From: Alteribacter populi
GTDB taxonomy: Bacteria; Bacillota; Bacilli; Bacillales; Salisediminibacteriaceae
Length of the DNA: 64,000 bases
Direction: 5' to 3'
NCBI RefSeq assembly: GCF_002352765.1
Contig: NZ_KZ293963.1
Coordinates: 3,560,559-3,624,558 of the forward strand
Below, piece after piece: positions 17,927-26,139 of this stretch (positions are counted from its first letter, which is position 1; the number at the start of each line of letters is the position of its first letter). The translations under genes were made by a program, and so were the position numbers. The notes below the pieces were generated by a model. That model was not told the DNA's origin, did not search any database, and saw only the letters and a program-made list of their open reading frames with translations.

Positions 17927-17950
17927 AATTAGCGGCAAGCTAATTTTTCT
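17927..17950 (+). promoter_or_regulatory. Hairpin in the gatC-gatA gap
   Basis: AATTAGC (17927-17933) and GCTAATT (17939-17945) form a 7-bp stem followed by TTTCTTT. It is weak for a full terminator; it could tune the gatC to gatA/B transcript ratio or protect mRNA ends. Confidence 0.35.
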
Positions 17951-17970
17951 TTAAATAGAGGAGTGACCCT

Positions 17971-19425
17971 ATGTCAATTTTAGACCAGAGTTTTACGCAA
18001 ATACACGAGCGTTTACATAAAAAAGAACTATCGGTTAGTGATTTGGTTGATGCTTCGTATAAAAGAATTGCCGAGGTTGACGATCAAGTAGGTGCTTTTT
18101 TACATAAGAACGAAGAGGCAGCGAGAAAGCACGCTGGAGAACTTGATGAAAAGCTCGGTACTGATGAAGTGAAAAACGGCTTATTCGGTTTGCCGGCTGG
18201 GATTAAAGACAATATTAGCACTAAAGGAATACGCACGACGTGTGCGAGTAAAATCCTCGAAAACTTCAATCCTTTGTACAACGCGACTGTTATCGACCGG
18301 TTATCCGCTGATAGCATGGTGACAATCGGGAAGCTGAATATGGACGAGTTTGCGATGGGGTCATCGAACGAAAACTCCGGATATAAGCTGGTGAAGAACC
18401 CGTGGGATACAGCACGTGTGCCAGGTGGCTCTAGCGGTGGTTCAGCTGCGGCGGTTGCTGCAGGTGAAGTCTTATTTTCACTTGGCTCAGACACGGGTGG
18501 CTCTATCCGTGAACCTGCAGCGTTTTGTGGGGTTGTAGGGTTAAAGCCGACGTACGGAAGAGTTTCACGTTTCGGGCTAGTCGCTTTTGCATCATCACTA
18601 GATCAAATCGGTCCTATTACGAGAACAGTAGAGGACAACGCTCGTGTGCTGCAATCGATTGCCGGGCACGATCGACTCGATTCAACAAGCGCCAGTATCG
18701 ATGTCCCGGATTATAACGCTGCACTAACGGGTGATATTAAAGGCTTGAAAGTCGCTGTACCTAAAGAGTACTTGGCTGAAGGCGTAGATCCTGAAATTCG
18801 CGGGAAAATTAAAGAAGCGCTCCACGTTCTCGAAAGCTTGGGGGCTACATGCGAAGAAGTTTCTTTGCCACATTCTAAATATGCCGTTGCGACGTATTAT
18901 TTACTTGCATCATCCGAAGCGTCTGCGAATCTAGCCCGTTTTGACGGGATTCGTTACGGTGCGCGAGTAGAAGATGAAAATCTTATTGAAACGTATATGA
19001 AAACACGAAGCGAGCATTTTGGAGATGAAGTAAAGCGTCGTATTATGCTTGGAACGTTTGCGTTAAGCTCAGGCTACTACGATGCCTATTATAAAAAAGC
19101 TCAGAAAGTCCGTACATTAATTAAACAGGACTTTGATGAAGTGTTTCTTAATTATGATGTCGTTATTGGGCCGACAACGCCGACAACGGCATTTAAAATT
19201 GGCGATAAAATTGAGGATCCGTTAACGATGTATGCGACTGATATTTTAACGATTCCAGTAAATTTAGCCGGTGTTCCTGCGATTAGTGTCCCTTGTGGGT
19301 TATCAGAAGGGTTACCTGTAGGTTTGCAAATTATCGGGAATCACTTTAAAGAAGAAACCGTCTTCCGTGTCGCCCACGCTTATGAACAAGCGACCGACCA
19401 TCATAAACTAAAGCCGGAACTATAA
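17971..19425 (+). CDS. gatA: Asp-tRNA(Asn)/Glu-tRNA(Gln) amidotransferase subunit A
   Basis: The glutaminase subunit of GatCAB, releasing ammonia from glutamine for transfer to misacylated tRNA. An amidase-signature enzyme with the Ser-cis-Ser-Lys triad intact: Lys79 in PAGIKDN, Ser154 in PGGSSGGS and Ser178 in DTGGSIR, the same numbers as in staphylococcal GatA. At 484 residues it is full length. AGAGGAG precedes the ATG. It is followed by gatB after 14 bases; many Gram-positive bacteria depend on this route because they lack glutaminyl-tRNA synthetase. Confidence 0.97.
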   Translation: MSILDQSFTQIHERLHKKELSVSDLVDASYKRIAEVDDQVGAFLHKNEEAARKHAGELDEKLGTDEVKNGLFGLPAGIKDNISTKGIRTTCASKILENFNPLYNATVIDRLSADSMVTIGKLNMDEFAMGSSNENSGYKLVKNPWDTARVPGGSSGGSAAAVAAGEVLFSLGSDTGGSIREPAAFCGVVGLKPTYGRVSRFGLVAFASSLDQIGPITRTVEDNARVLQSIAGHDRLDSTSASIDVPDYNAALTGDIKGLKVAVPKEYLAEGVDPEIRGKIKEALHVLESLGATCEEVSLPHSKYAVATYYLLASSEASANLARFDGIRYGARVEDENLIETYMKTRSEHFGDEVKRRIMLGTFALSSGYYDAYYKKAQKVRTLIKQDFDEVFLNYDVVIGPTTPTTAFKIGDKIEDPLTMYATDILTIPVNLAGVPAISVPCGLSEGLPVGLQIIGNHFKEETVFRVAHAYEQATDHHKLKPEL

Positions 19426-19439
19426 GGGGGGTGGAGAGA

Positions 19440-20873
19440 ATGAAATTTGAAACGGTCATTGGACTTGAAGTTCATGTGGAGTTAAAAACAAATACGAAAA
19501 TCTTTTGTAGCTGCTCAACAGAGTTTGGTGCGCCACCGAACTCGCAAACGTGTCCAATTTGTCTAGGACACCCTGGTGTACTGCCAGTTTTAAATAAAAA
19601 AGCGGTGGAATTTGCGATGCGGGCAGCCTTGGCACTTAACTGCGATGTCGCGAAAGAAACGAAATTCGATCGAAAGAACTATTTTTATCCAGATAGCCCG
19701 AAAGCGTATCAGATTTCTCAATTCGATAAACCGATTGGTGAAAACGGTTGGATTGAGATTGATGTGAACGGTGAGAAAAAACGAATGGGCATTACCCGAC
19801 TTCATTTAGAAGAAGATGCAGGGAAACTAACCCACGTGGATGGGGAAGGGCACTCCCTCGTTGACTTTAACCGTGTTGGGACGCCATTAATTGAAATTGT
19901 CTCTGAACCGGACATGCGCTCACCTGAAGAAGCGTATGCTTATTTGGAGAAGTTAAAAGCGATTATGCAGTATACAGAAGTGTCCGATTGTAAAATGGAA
20001 GAAGGATCACTAAGATGTGACGCCAATATTTCACTCCGCCCAGTAGGGGAAGAAGCTTTTGGCACGAAAACGGAATTGAAAAACTTAAATTCGTTCGCGA
20101 ACGTCCAAAAAGGCGTGGCATACGAAGAAGTTCGTCAGGCAGAAGTGTTATCTTCTGGTGGTGAGATCCTACAAGAAACGAGACGGTGGGATGCAGATAA
20201 TAAGAAAACGATTCTTATGCGTGTAAAAGAAGGCTCTGATGATTATCGTTATTTTCCAGAACCAGACCTTGTCGACTTGTATATTGAAGACGAATGGAAA
20301 GAGAACGTTCGCTCCGAGATTCCTGAACTTCCAGACGCACGTCAAAAGCGTTATACGAAGGAGTTAGACTTGCCTGAGTACGATGCTCAAGTTCTTACAC
20401 AGCAAAAAACGATGAGTGACTTCTTTGAAGAAGGGCTCACGTTTGGAGCACCAGCGAAGCTTCTATCCAACTGGATGATGGGTGAAGTGAACGGGTACCT
20501 CAATGCAAACAATAAAGAAATCAGCGACGTCCCGCTAACTGCTGAAGCGTTAGCCAAGATGATTGGGCTAATTGAAAAAGGGACAATATCGAATAAAATT
20601 GCGAAGAAAGTTTTTAAAGAGCTGATTGAAAAGGGCGGAGAGCCTGAACAGATCGTAAAAGATAAAGGTCTTGTCCAAATTACCGACGAAACCGAAATTC
20701 GTAACATGGTCAATGACGTTTTAGACGGAAATGATCAATCAATTGAAGACTATAAAAACGGAAAAGATAAAGCGATCGGCTTTTTAGTCGGGCAAGTGAT
20801 GAAAGCTTCTCGTGGTAAAGCTAACCCGCAAATGGTCAACACAATGCTTGCAGAAGAAATTAACAAGCGTTAG
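19440..20873 (+). CDS. gatB: Asp-tRNA(Asn)/Glu-tRNA(Gln) amidotransferase subunit B
   Basis: The kinase/amidotransferase subunit that activates Glu- or Asp-tRNA with ATP and binds the tRNA. Motifs: ETVIGLEVHVELKT, CPICLGHPGVLPVLN, FDRKNYFYPDSPKAYQISQ, MEEGSLRCDANIS, and a C-terminal YqeY-like helical tail (KDKAIGFLVGQVMKAS). The Zn-binding cysteines are present (FCSCSTEFG with CPIC). ATG 19440 is chosen because AAGGGGGGTGG (19424-19434) precedes it; the GTG at 19431 falls inside that site. It closes the gat operon with a strong terminator. Confidence 0.97.
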   Translation: MKFETVIGLEVHVELKTNTKIFCSCSTEFGAPPNSQTCPICLGHPGVLPVLNKKAVEFAMRAALALNCDVAKETKFDRKNYFYPDSPKAYQISQFDKPIGENGWIEIDVNGEKKRMGITRLHLEEDAGKLTHVDGEGHSLVDFNRVGTPLIEIVSEPDMRSPEEAYAYLEKLKAIMQYTEVSDCKMEEGSLRCDANISLRPVGEEAFGTKTELKNLNSFANVQKGVAYEEVRQAEVLSSGGEILQETRRWDADNKKTILMRVKEGSDDYRYFPEPDLVDLYIEDEWKENVRSEIPELPDARQKRYTKELDLPEYDAQVLTQQKTMSDFFEEGLTFGAPAKLLSNWMMGEVNGYLNANNKEISDVPLTAEALAKMIGLIEKGTISNKIAKKVFKELIEKGGEPEQIVKDKGLVQITDETEIRNMVNDVLDGNDQSIEDYKNGKDKAIGFLVGQVMKASRGKANPQMVNTMLAEEINKR

Positions 20874-20901
20874 CTGTACCTAGTATAAAAGGCTCAAATA
20901 T

Positions 20902-20940
20902 CGAGGGTGTCTCAAAAAAGTTTGAGACACCCTCGTTTGT
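20902..20940 (+). terminator. Strong intrinsic terminator after gatB
   Basis: A perfect 15-bp stem (CGAGGGTGTCTCAAA 20902-20916 with TTTGAGACACCCTCG 20921-20935) and an AAAG loop. It shares its core with the terminators at 4347 and 14824. Confidence 0.9.
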
Positions 20941-21034
20941 AATTTTCTGTGATGTTTGTTAGGATAAGACAATGTGAATAAGCGCACAATTTTAAAAAAG
21001 AAACCGCAAATTAACGATAACTGGAGGAGACGAT

Positions 21035-21487
21035 TTGAAAAAAGAAGCTCTTCAATTCTTACTACTAATTACGTTAACGATCGGCTTTTTTGTTGGGTTG
21101 ATTTCTCTTGTCATCCTAGGGATCTGGGGAATTGGGGTCAACCTCGTTCAAATAGAATCAGGCTTTAGCGTCATGATATTTGCATTTGCTACATTTGGCT
21201 GGATCATTCCTCTTCAGCTTTTATCATTACTAAGAATGCTTCCGGTGCAACGACGACCATGGCGTATCGTGTTTCCGTACGTAGAAGCTCTTTTTCAAAT
21301 TTCAGTGTTTGTCCTTTATCTGATTGGGCTAAATGCTACCATTACCACTGTTAACTTCTCCAATATCGGTTTGGTGGCGTTTGCGGTGACAATGGTAATG
21401 TTAACGAAGCTCGCTTTTATGAAGATGAATGAACAGGCCAGAAAGGTTCGGAAACGAGAAATAGAAAAATATTTATCCAATGAATAG
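21035..21487 (+). CDS. Predicted integral membrane protein, 4 TM
   Basis: A 150-residue protein with four hydrophobic segments (about 6-34, 44-66, 82-102 and 110-130) and a basic C-terminal tail (ARKVRKREIEKYLSNE). TTG start with GGAGGAG well placed upstream. I do not recognise the family. It is a single gene after the gat terminator and converges with an acetyltransferase gene, leaving only 11 bases between the stops. Confidence 0.75.
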   Translation: MKKEALQFLLLITLTIGFFVGLISLVILGIWGIGVNLVQIESGFSVMIFAFATFGWIIPLQLLSLLRMLPVQRRPWRIVFPYVEALFQISVFVLYLIGLNATITTVNFSNIGLVAFAVTMVMLTKLAFMKMNEQARKVRKREIEKYLSNE

Positions 21488-21498
21488 GCAGCGCCTCT

Positions 21499-22011
21499 TT
21501 ATTTCGGCTCTTTGATCATACTCAAAAATGTCATGTTGGATCCTTTAACTTTACTTGAAAAATACTGCTGTTCTATAAAGCCAGTTTTTAAATAAAGGCG
21601 AATTGCTCGCTTGTTAAATGCAGCAACCACAAGGCGGAACCGCTCCGTACTGTATGTATCTCCTAAAAACTGCAAAACTTTTTTGAAGAATTGTTCACCA
21701 ATCCCCATTCCGGTTAGCTCGGGTTTTAAGCCAATTCCGATATCCAAAAAGCACTGTTTTTCATACACTCCGGTATCATAGCCCCCTGGCACCCGTGCTT
21801 CCTCACCGGTACAACAAAAGCCAACAAGTTCATTCTCTTGATTGATCACGGAAAAATAAGATCCGTTTATAAGCTCCTGTAAACATTCGTTCGTAGGCTC
21901 TAAATTATAAATCGAATAAGGCTCCGGGTATTGCCAAAATAAGATTTTTTCTGCATGAAGGGGACGCATTTTCACAAATGTCAGCTTTTCTGCTTTGGAT
22001 AAGTCGTTCAT
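21499..22011 (-). CDS. GNAT-family N-acetyltransferase
   Basis: A 170-residue protein of the GNAT fold. Signs are the MRPLHAEKILFWQYPEPYSIYNLEP start typical of a Bacillus subgroup, a beta strand CFLDIGIG followed by the acetyl-CoA loop LTGMGIGEQFFKKVL, and the late FNKRAIRLYLKTGF. ATG 22011 is used because GAGGTGA (22018-22024) precedes it. The substrate is unknown. It is transcribed alone, divergent from the DUF3889 gene. Confidence 0.82.
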   Translation of the reverse strand: MNDLSKAEKLTFVKMRPLHAEKILFWQYPEPYSIYNLEPTNECLQELINGSYFSVINQENELVGFCCTGEEARVPGGYDTGVYEKQCFLDIGIGLKPELTGMGIGEQFFKKVLQFLGDTYSTERFRLVVAAFNKRAIRLYLKTGFIEQQYFSSKVKGSNMTFLSMIKEPK

Positions 22012-22150
22012 TATTTTCACCTCAGTCTTCCATTTCATGCTAAATATAATTCTTCGATATACGAAGCATTTTTCCTTCCCCTCTTTTGAAAAATAGTCAC
22101 GAAAAAGATTATGGGTATGTTAAAAAGGAAGCGAATATTGAGGGGGATGA

Positions 22151-22513
22151 ATGATGAATGACCGTTTGGCTTATATTTTAGCAGTATGTCTAGTCAGTCA
22201 GATAGCTATGACAGCTCCACAAGTATATTCAGCACCATCTGTTGTGACGCTGCTACAACAAGAAGAACCAGCGTATGCTAAGTGGGGAAAGCTAGCGGTT
22301 GAAAAAGTAAAAGAGCGCTATCCTGATTATAAAGTAGTCGACTATTTACATATCGGTAGAGAAGAAGGAGAAGAGGATAATCAAGCTACAGAAAAGTTCA
22401 AATTGTGGTTAAGAGATGATGGCGAGTGTGAGTTTGGCGTGTTTATTAACATTACCTTTGATCTCAAAACGGAAGAAGTAATCGAAATAACCTATGAAAA
22501 AACAGATCGGTAA
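22151..22513 (+). CDS. Secreted DUF3889 protein
   Basis: A 120-residue protein with an N-terminal signal peptide (cleavage near VYSAPS) and a DUF3889 body: EPAYAKWGKLAVEKVKERYP, VVDYLHIGR, EKFKLWLR and EFGVFINITFD, close in pattern to B. subtilis YqzG. Two adjacent ATG codons (22151 and 22154) follow AGGGGGAT. Function unknown; homologues are small secreted proteins of Bacillus. Confidence 0.85.
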   Translation: MMNDRLAYILAVCLVSQIAMTAPQVYSAPSVVTLLQQEEPAYAKWGKLAVEKVKERYPDYKVVDYLHIGREEGEEDNQATEKFKLWLRDDGECEFGVFINITFDLKTEEVIEITYEKTDR

Positions 22514-22565
22514 AAAGGGTTTTTCAAAGAGGAGAAAGAAATACATATGAATAATGAAATGTGAA

Positions 22566-22592
22566 TGGGGAGCGAGCTCCTCTTCTTTTTTT
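22566..22592 (+). terminator. Possible intrinsic terminator after the DUF3889 gene
   Basis: GGGGAG and CTCCTC pair around CGAG, followed by TTCTTTTTTT. Short stem, good T-run. Confidence 0.4.
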
Positions 22593-22631
22593 GTGTGTAC
22601 AGAAGCTGAAGAAAGTTGGAGGGGAAAGCTG

Positions 22632-23258
22632 ATGTTTTTTCAAAATACACTCACCACTGAGCAAGAATTAAATGCCCTTATAGGTAAACCGAGCGAGCTC
22701 GTTCAGCGAAAAACCATTGATATTATTGATGATCATTGTAAACGGTTTATTTCGATGTCACCATTCTTGATTATCTCGACATCTGACGACCAGGGAGCCT
22801 GTGATGCGTCGCCAAGGGGAGATGCTCCTGGATTTGTTCACGTTCTCGATGAAAAGCATCTCATTATTCCTGAAAGACCTGGGAATAAAAGAATGGACAG
22901 CTTGCGAAACATTTTAGCAAATGATCGAATCGGGCTTCTTTTTCTCATTCCTTCATTAGGTGAAACATTACGTATAAACGGGACAGCGTCGATTGTAAAA
23001 GATGAAGAGCTGCTTACACGTATGGCTGTGCGAGGGAAGAGGCCATTGCTTGGAATTGGCGTAAGGATAGAAGAGTGCTTTGTTCATTGTGCTAAATCAA
23101 TCAAACGCTCAAAACTATGGAATTCGGATACTTGGCCAGATACCGAGGTGCTTCCGTCTGCTGCTAAAATGCTGACTGATCATGCGAAGTTGGATGGGAT
23201 GGATGAGCGAGCGATGAAAGATAGGCTGGAGAAAGGGTATCGTGAGAAGCTTTATTAG
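22632..23258 (+). CDS. Pyridoxamine 5'-phosphate oxidase-fold, FMN-binding protein
   Basis: A 208-residue protein of the split-barrel flavoprotein class, MSMEG_1061-like group. Landmarks are FISMSPFLIISTSD, ASPRGDAPGFVHVLD and IPERPGNKRMDSLRNIL, a signature loop for flavin phosphate binding. Such proteins reduce small molecules with FMN or F420; the substrate is not predictable. ATG 22632 is selected because GGAGGGG precedes it; the longer upstream frame crosses the terminator-like hairpin. No obvious operon partner. Confidence 0.85.
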   Translation: MFFQNTLTTEQELNALIGKPSELVQRKTIDIIDDHCKRFISMSPFLIISTSDDQGACDASPRGDAPGFVHVLDEKHLIIPERPGNKRMDSLRNILANDRIGLLFLIPSLGETLRINGTASIVKDEELLTRMAVRGKRPLLGIGVRIEECFVHCAKSIKRSKLWNSDTWPDTEVLPSAAKMLTDHAKLDGMDERAMKDRLEKGYREKLY

Positions 23259-23269
23259 CGTAGTTTGTA

Positions 23270-23456
23270 ATAATTTGTCGAATCGCCGATAAAGCAGGAA
23301 TTTCCGCTGATAAACTGGGCACTTCCATTGATATCGCCATAAGTTTAGAACATTTTGCTGCTCAACGCGCACTCTTAATCGAAAAATTGCAACTTTGGGT
23401 AGAATTGATCTGCTTTTATATAGAATAATGATTGTTTTGTGTAGAATTGCTACCAA
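23270..23456 (+). repeat. Diverged 21-bp-period repeat
   Basis: Units such as TAGAATTGATCTGC and TAGAATAATGATTG follow one another at 21-base steps, preceded by looser units (TTCCGCTGATAAACT, TTCCATTGATATCGC). On the minus strand one frame repeats every seven residues (AILHKTI, IILYKSR), the same ILHK heptads as the 46-48 kb array. The sense of TTTTGTGTAGAATT relative to the flanking genes is also the same. No start or ribosome site, so non-coding is preferred. Confidence 0.7.
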
Positions 23457-23551
23457 AGCCTTTTATTAGAAGTTGATTGCTTCATACAAACCTCTTATCT
23501 TTAATGAACGTATAGTAAAATATACGTCCTTTTTACGGAGGAGGAACGATT

Positions 23552-24622
23552 GTGATCGGAATTATTGTGAGTAAGAAGCAGTTTTTTCAACTAGTAAACG
23601 ATACATCGAAGGTGGAGAAGCTTTCCTTTTATCAGAGATTTGCAGATGAGCATAATGCACCGATTGTTTTTTACTTTTTAAGTGAGAATGTGGTCATTCA
23701 TAAGCAGGTGGATGGCTATGTGATCAGGAAGCAAACGAAACCGTTGCGAAAGACAATGGCACTTCCGAGAATCACCTATTGCCGGGCGGCGATACCAAAA
23801 AGGTTTCGCAGTCAGCTAGACTCCCTGGCGAAGAAGGAAGGCTATCAATTTTATCAAATTCAGTCCGCGAAAGAGCGGAATAAGTGGCGGCATCTGAGTT
23901 TTTTGAAAAATGATTTGAATCTTTCAGCTCATATTCCTGAGACGAGAAAGTTATCTTGGAAAAATATGATGGAGGTGTTAAATAAACATAAGCGTGTGAT
24001 TTTGAAGCCGGAGAGAGGGGCGTTGGGGAGGAGGATTATCGCTGTCAATAAGGGTGATAGCAGGTATTTAGTGAAAAGGAAAGTGAAAAAGAAGCTTAAG
24101 ATTGAAACGTTAACTGCAAAAGAGCTGAAGGATTTTTGCCTTTCTTTGAATCGTATTCCTTATTTAGTGCAGCAAGAAATACAATCGGTTACTTGGCGTG
24201 GGCGGACGGTCGAGTGCAGGATGAGTGTGCAAAAGGCAGTGGGCGGGACGTGGCAAGTAACTGCGAAGGCAATCAGGCTGGCGCAAAGAGGCGACTATTT
24301 AACAAATATTGCCCAAGGGGCGACGGCGCATCCGTTCAGCAGAGGTTATATTTCAAAAGCAAAAACGAATGTCGAGGAGTTGGGGTGTCAAATCGCCTCC
24401 CAATTAGAAAAGAACTTGCCGATCATCGATGTTGGACTGGATTTGATGGTTGATACGGCCGGGCGTGTTTGGTTTATTGAAGCGAATTTAAAAGATCAGC
24501 GTCTTACGTACAAAGCGGCGGGGGAGTTGGAAGCGTGGTATGAAGCAACCGCTCAGCCACTCCGTTATATTTTAGCGAAAGAGGAGAAAATATGGAACAA
24601 CGCACAAAGCGTCTCAAACTGA
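23552..24622 (+). CDS. YheC/YheD-family ATP-grasp protein
   Basis: A 356-residue ATP-grasp protein of the YheC/YheD (endospore coat-associated) group. The N-terminal part has WRHLSFLKND and HIPETRKLS, the ATP-grasp core has VILKPERGALGRRI and YLVQQEIQ, and the end has IDVGLDLMVDTAGRVWFIEANLKDQ with the Mg-binding acidic residues. B. subtilis members are linked to spores. GTG start with GGAGGAGG. Its last 31 bases overlap the next gene, implying a two-gene operon. The codon pattern is unusually AAG/GAG-rich around 23950-24100. Confidence 0.82.
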   Translation: MIGIIVSKKQFFQLVNDTSKVEKLSFYQRFADEHNAPIVFYFLSENVVIHKQVDGYVIRKQTKPLRKTMALPRITYCRAAIPKRFRSQLDSLAKKEGYQFYQIQSAKERNKWRHLSFLKNDLNLSAHIPETRKLSWKNMMEVLNKHKRVILKPERGALGRRIIAVNKGDSRYLVKRKVKKKLKIETLTAKELKDFCLSLNRIPYLVQQEIQSVTWRGRTVECRMSVQKAVGGTWQVTAKAIRLAQRGDYLTNIAQGATAHPFSRGYISKAKTNVEELGCQIASQLEKNLPIIDVGLDLMVDTAGRVWFIEANLKDQRLTYKAAGELEAWYEATAQPLRYILAKEEKIWNNAQSVSN

Positions 24623-25032
24623 TTTCTTGTACGTTAGAATTGATCGAACAAATAGAGGACGATTATCCGTGTGGTGAGCATATGACGGATTTTTTGAAAA
24701 AGCTAGAAGAAGACGCTGCTATTGATGGCTGGGGTCCTTGGGTTGTTTTTCAAAACGGGAAAGCGATCGGTGATATTGGTTTTAAAGGTGAACCTACGCC
24801 AATTGGCACGGTGGAAATTGGCTATGGGTTTATGACCGATTTTAGAAATAAAGGCTATGCTACTGAGGGTGTAAAAGCCTTAATTGAGTGGGCATTTCAA
24901 AATGAGAGAGTAGAGAAAGTGCTGGCGGAATGTGCAGTGGACAATGTACCGTCTATACGAGTGTTAGAAAAACTAGGGTTTGACGTTTTTGTTGAAAAGG
25001 ATGGGATGATTTATTGGGAGTTGAAGGGATAA
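24592..25032 (+). CDS. GNAT-family N-acetyltransferase (RimJ/RimL-like)
   Basis: A 146-residue acetyltransferase. The acetyl-CoA binding segment is YGFMTDFRNKGYATEGVKAL, followed by VEKVLAECAVDNVPSIRVLE and KLGF, the usual GNAT C-terminal pattern of the RimJ/L subgroup. AGAGGAG overlaps the 3' end of the upstream ATP-grasp gene, so the pair is probably cotranslated. Substrate unknown. Confidence 0.85.
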   Translation: MEQRTKRLKLISCTLELIEQIEDDYPCGEHMTDFLKKLEEDAAIDGWGPWVVFQNGKAIGDIGFKGEPTPIGTVEIGYGFMTDFRNKGYATEGVKALIEWAFQNERVEKVLAECAVDNVPSIRVLEKLGFDVFVEKDGMIYWELKG

Positions 25033-25139
25033 AACCAAGTAATAGCGCATAAAACCGATTGTCAATTAAACGGTGATGGGAAGTAAATAAATGCCATTCT
25101 CTCTCTAGAACATCATATGTTTAGTAGGGGGAGTTTCTA

Positions 25140-25412
25140 TTGAATAAGTTTTTCCTTTTATTTTGGTGTGTAGTTTAAGTTTTGGAAGTCGTACAACCTA
25201 TGCATGACACAATGGGCAAGGCTGATCAGGATAACGTTGAAGACAATAGGAGAAATGGTGAGATGATTAATAATGACTTTCTACGAATTCCTCCTAATAG
25301 AGAACGTAAACTATTGGAATCCGTACTTTTATCAAACGGCCCACTGCCATCTCCTTATCAGCCAGAGGAAAAAAGGATGAAAGAGAAGAATTACCGGAAA
25401 AAAACAATATAA
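25140..25412 (+). pseudogene. Small exported-type protein gene interrupted by an in-frame stop
   Basis: A strong AGGGGGAG site precedes TTG 25140, which opens a hydrophobic start LNKFFLLFWCVV. An in-frame TAA at 25176-25178 follows, and the same frame then stays open for 78 codons (VLEVVQPMHDTMGKADQDN, later LRIPPNRERKLLESV). The arrangement suggests a signal-peptide protein of about 90 residues with a nonsense mutation. Alternatively translation begins inside the second part at TTG 25182, which lacks a ribosome site. Family not recognised. Confidence 0.5.
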
Positions 25413-25428
25413 AGCGTATTTCTTTATG

Positions 25429-25462
25429 AAAACGGACAGGCTGCTAATGCCGTTCGTTTTTT
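25429..25462 (+). terminator. Intrinsic terminator
   Basis: AAAACGGAC (25429-25437) pairs with GTTCGTTTT, an inner GGC/GCC pair closes the loop, and a T-run follows. Confidence 0.75.
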
Positions 25463-25499
25463 AAACATTTCGAGATACGATCATTTAGGTGAATTAACG

Positions 25500-25582
25500 G
25501 AATGAATTTCACAATTCTGAGCCCAGAAGGCTTGGCGGTTCGTCCGCGGAAAGCGAGCAGATGCAGGCCAACGGAGCTGCAA
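25500..25582. repeat. Internally deleted copy of the intergenic repeat element
   Basis: Contains the left end (GAATGAATTTCACAATTCTG, AGCCCA) joined directly to the right end (GGCTTGGCGGTTCGTCCGCG, GAAAGCGAGCAGATG, AACGGAGCTGC). About 150 bases found in the copies at 14886 and 42560 are absent. The surrounding 25463-25741 holds no gene. Confidence 0.8.
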
Positions 25583-25741
25583 AAAGACTAGTTAGTTCAA
25601 GATTTACCTAAAACATTAAACCTATGTGACGGGTAGGTCTTTGTAACAGTAGGTCATTTACCTTTAACGTTATCACTTGCATGAATGTAATAAGATAAAG
25701 GTGAATCTATATTTTTACCTCAAATTAGAAGGAGTGGAAGC

Positions 25742-26080
25742 ATGAAATTACATCATCTTAATTTAACTGTGACAGATGTTTCAGCTACGAAGACTTTTTT
25801 AGAAACCTATTTTGGTATGCGGTGTATTAGTAGTCGGGGGAACGGGTTTGCGGCTATGTTTGATGACGATGACTTCGTATTAACCTTAATGAAGGGAAAA
25901 GAGGTTCATTATCCGAACACCTTTCATATTGGATTCCCGGTGGAAAGTGAAGCGGAAGTAAACAATATGTATCAACGTTTAAAAGAAGGTGGGTTTGCAG
26001 TTGAGCCTCCCCAACATGCCCATGGTTATACTTTTTATGTAGAAGCTCCTGGAGGATTCACTGTCGAAGTTCTGTGCTAA
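25742..26080 (+). CDS. VOC-family (glyoxalase/bleomycin resistance-type) protein
   Basis: A 112-residue vicinal-oxygen-chelate protein with paired beta-alpha-beta-beta-beta units. MKLHHLNLTVTDVSATKTFLE starts module one, FHIGFPVESEAEVNNMYQRL starts module two, and it ends APGGFTVEVLC. Potential metal ligands are His5, the His of FHIGF and the final Glu. Single-domain members usually act as dimers in antibiotic resistance, methylglyoxal or aromatic ring metabolism; which one is not shown. AGAAGGAG is well placed. Confidence 0.88.
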   Translation: MKLHHLNLTVTDVSATKTFLETYFGMRCISSRGNGFAAMFDDDDFVLTLMKGKEVHYPNTFHIGFPVESEAEVNNMYQRLKEGGFAVEPPQHAHGYTFYVEAPGGFTVEVLC

Positions 26081-26099
26081 TTGTGCGCCAATGAAATAA

Positions 26100-26134
26100 A
26101 ACAGCTTAGAGATTTATACTTTCTCTAAGCTGTT
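26100..26134. terminator. Terminator shared by converging genes
   Basis: Perfect 12-bp arms AACAGCTTAGAG and CTCTAAGCTGTT around an 11-base loop. The A-rich left flank gives a T-run on the minus strand, so it mainly ends the amidohydrolase transcript. Confidence 0.85.
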
Positions 26135-26139
26135 GCCGG

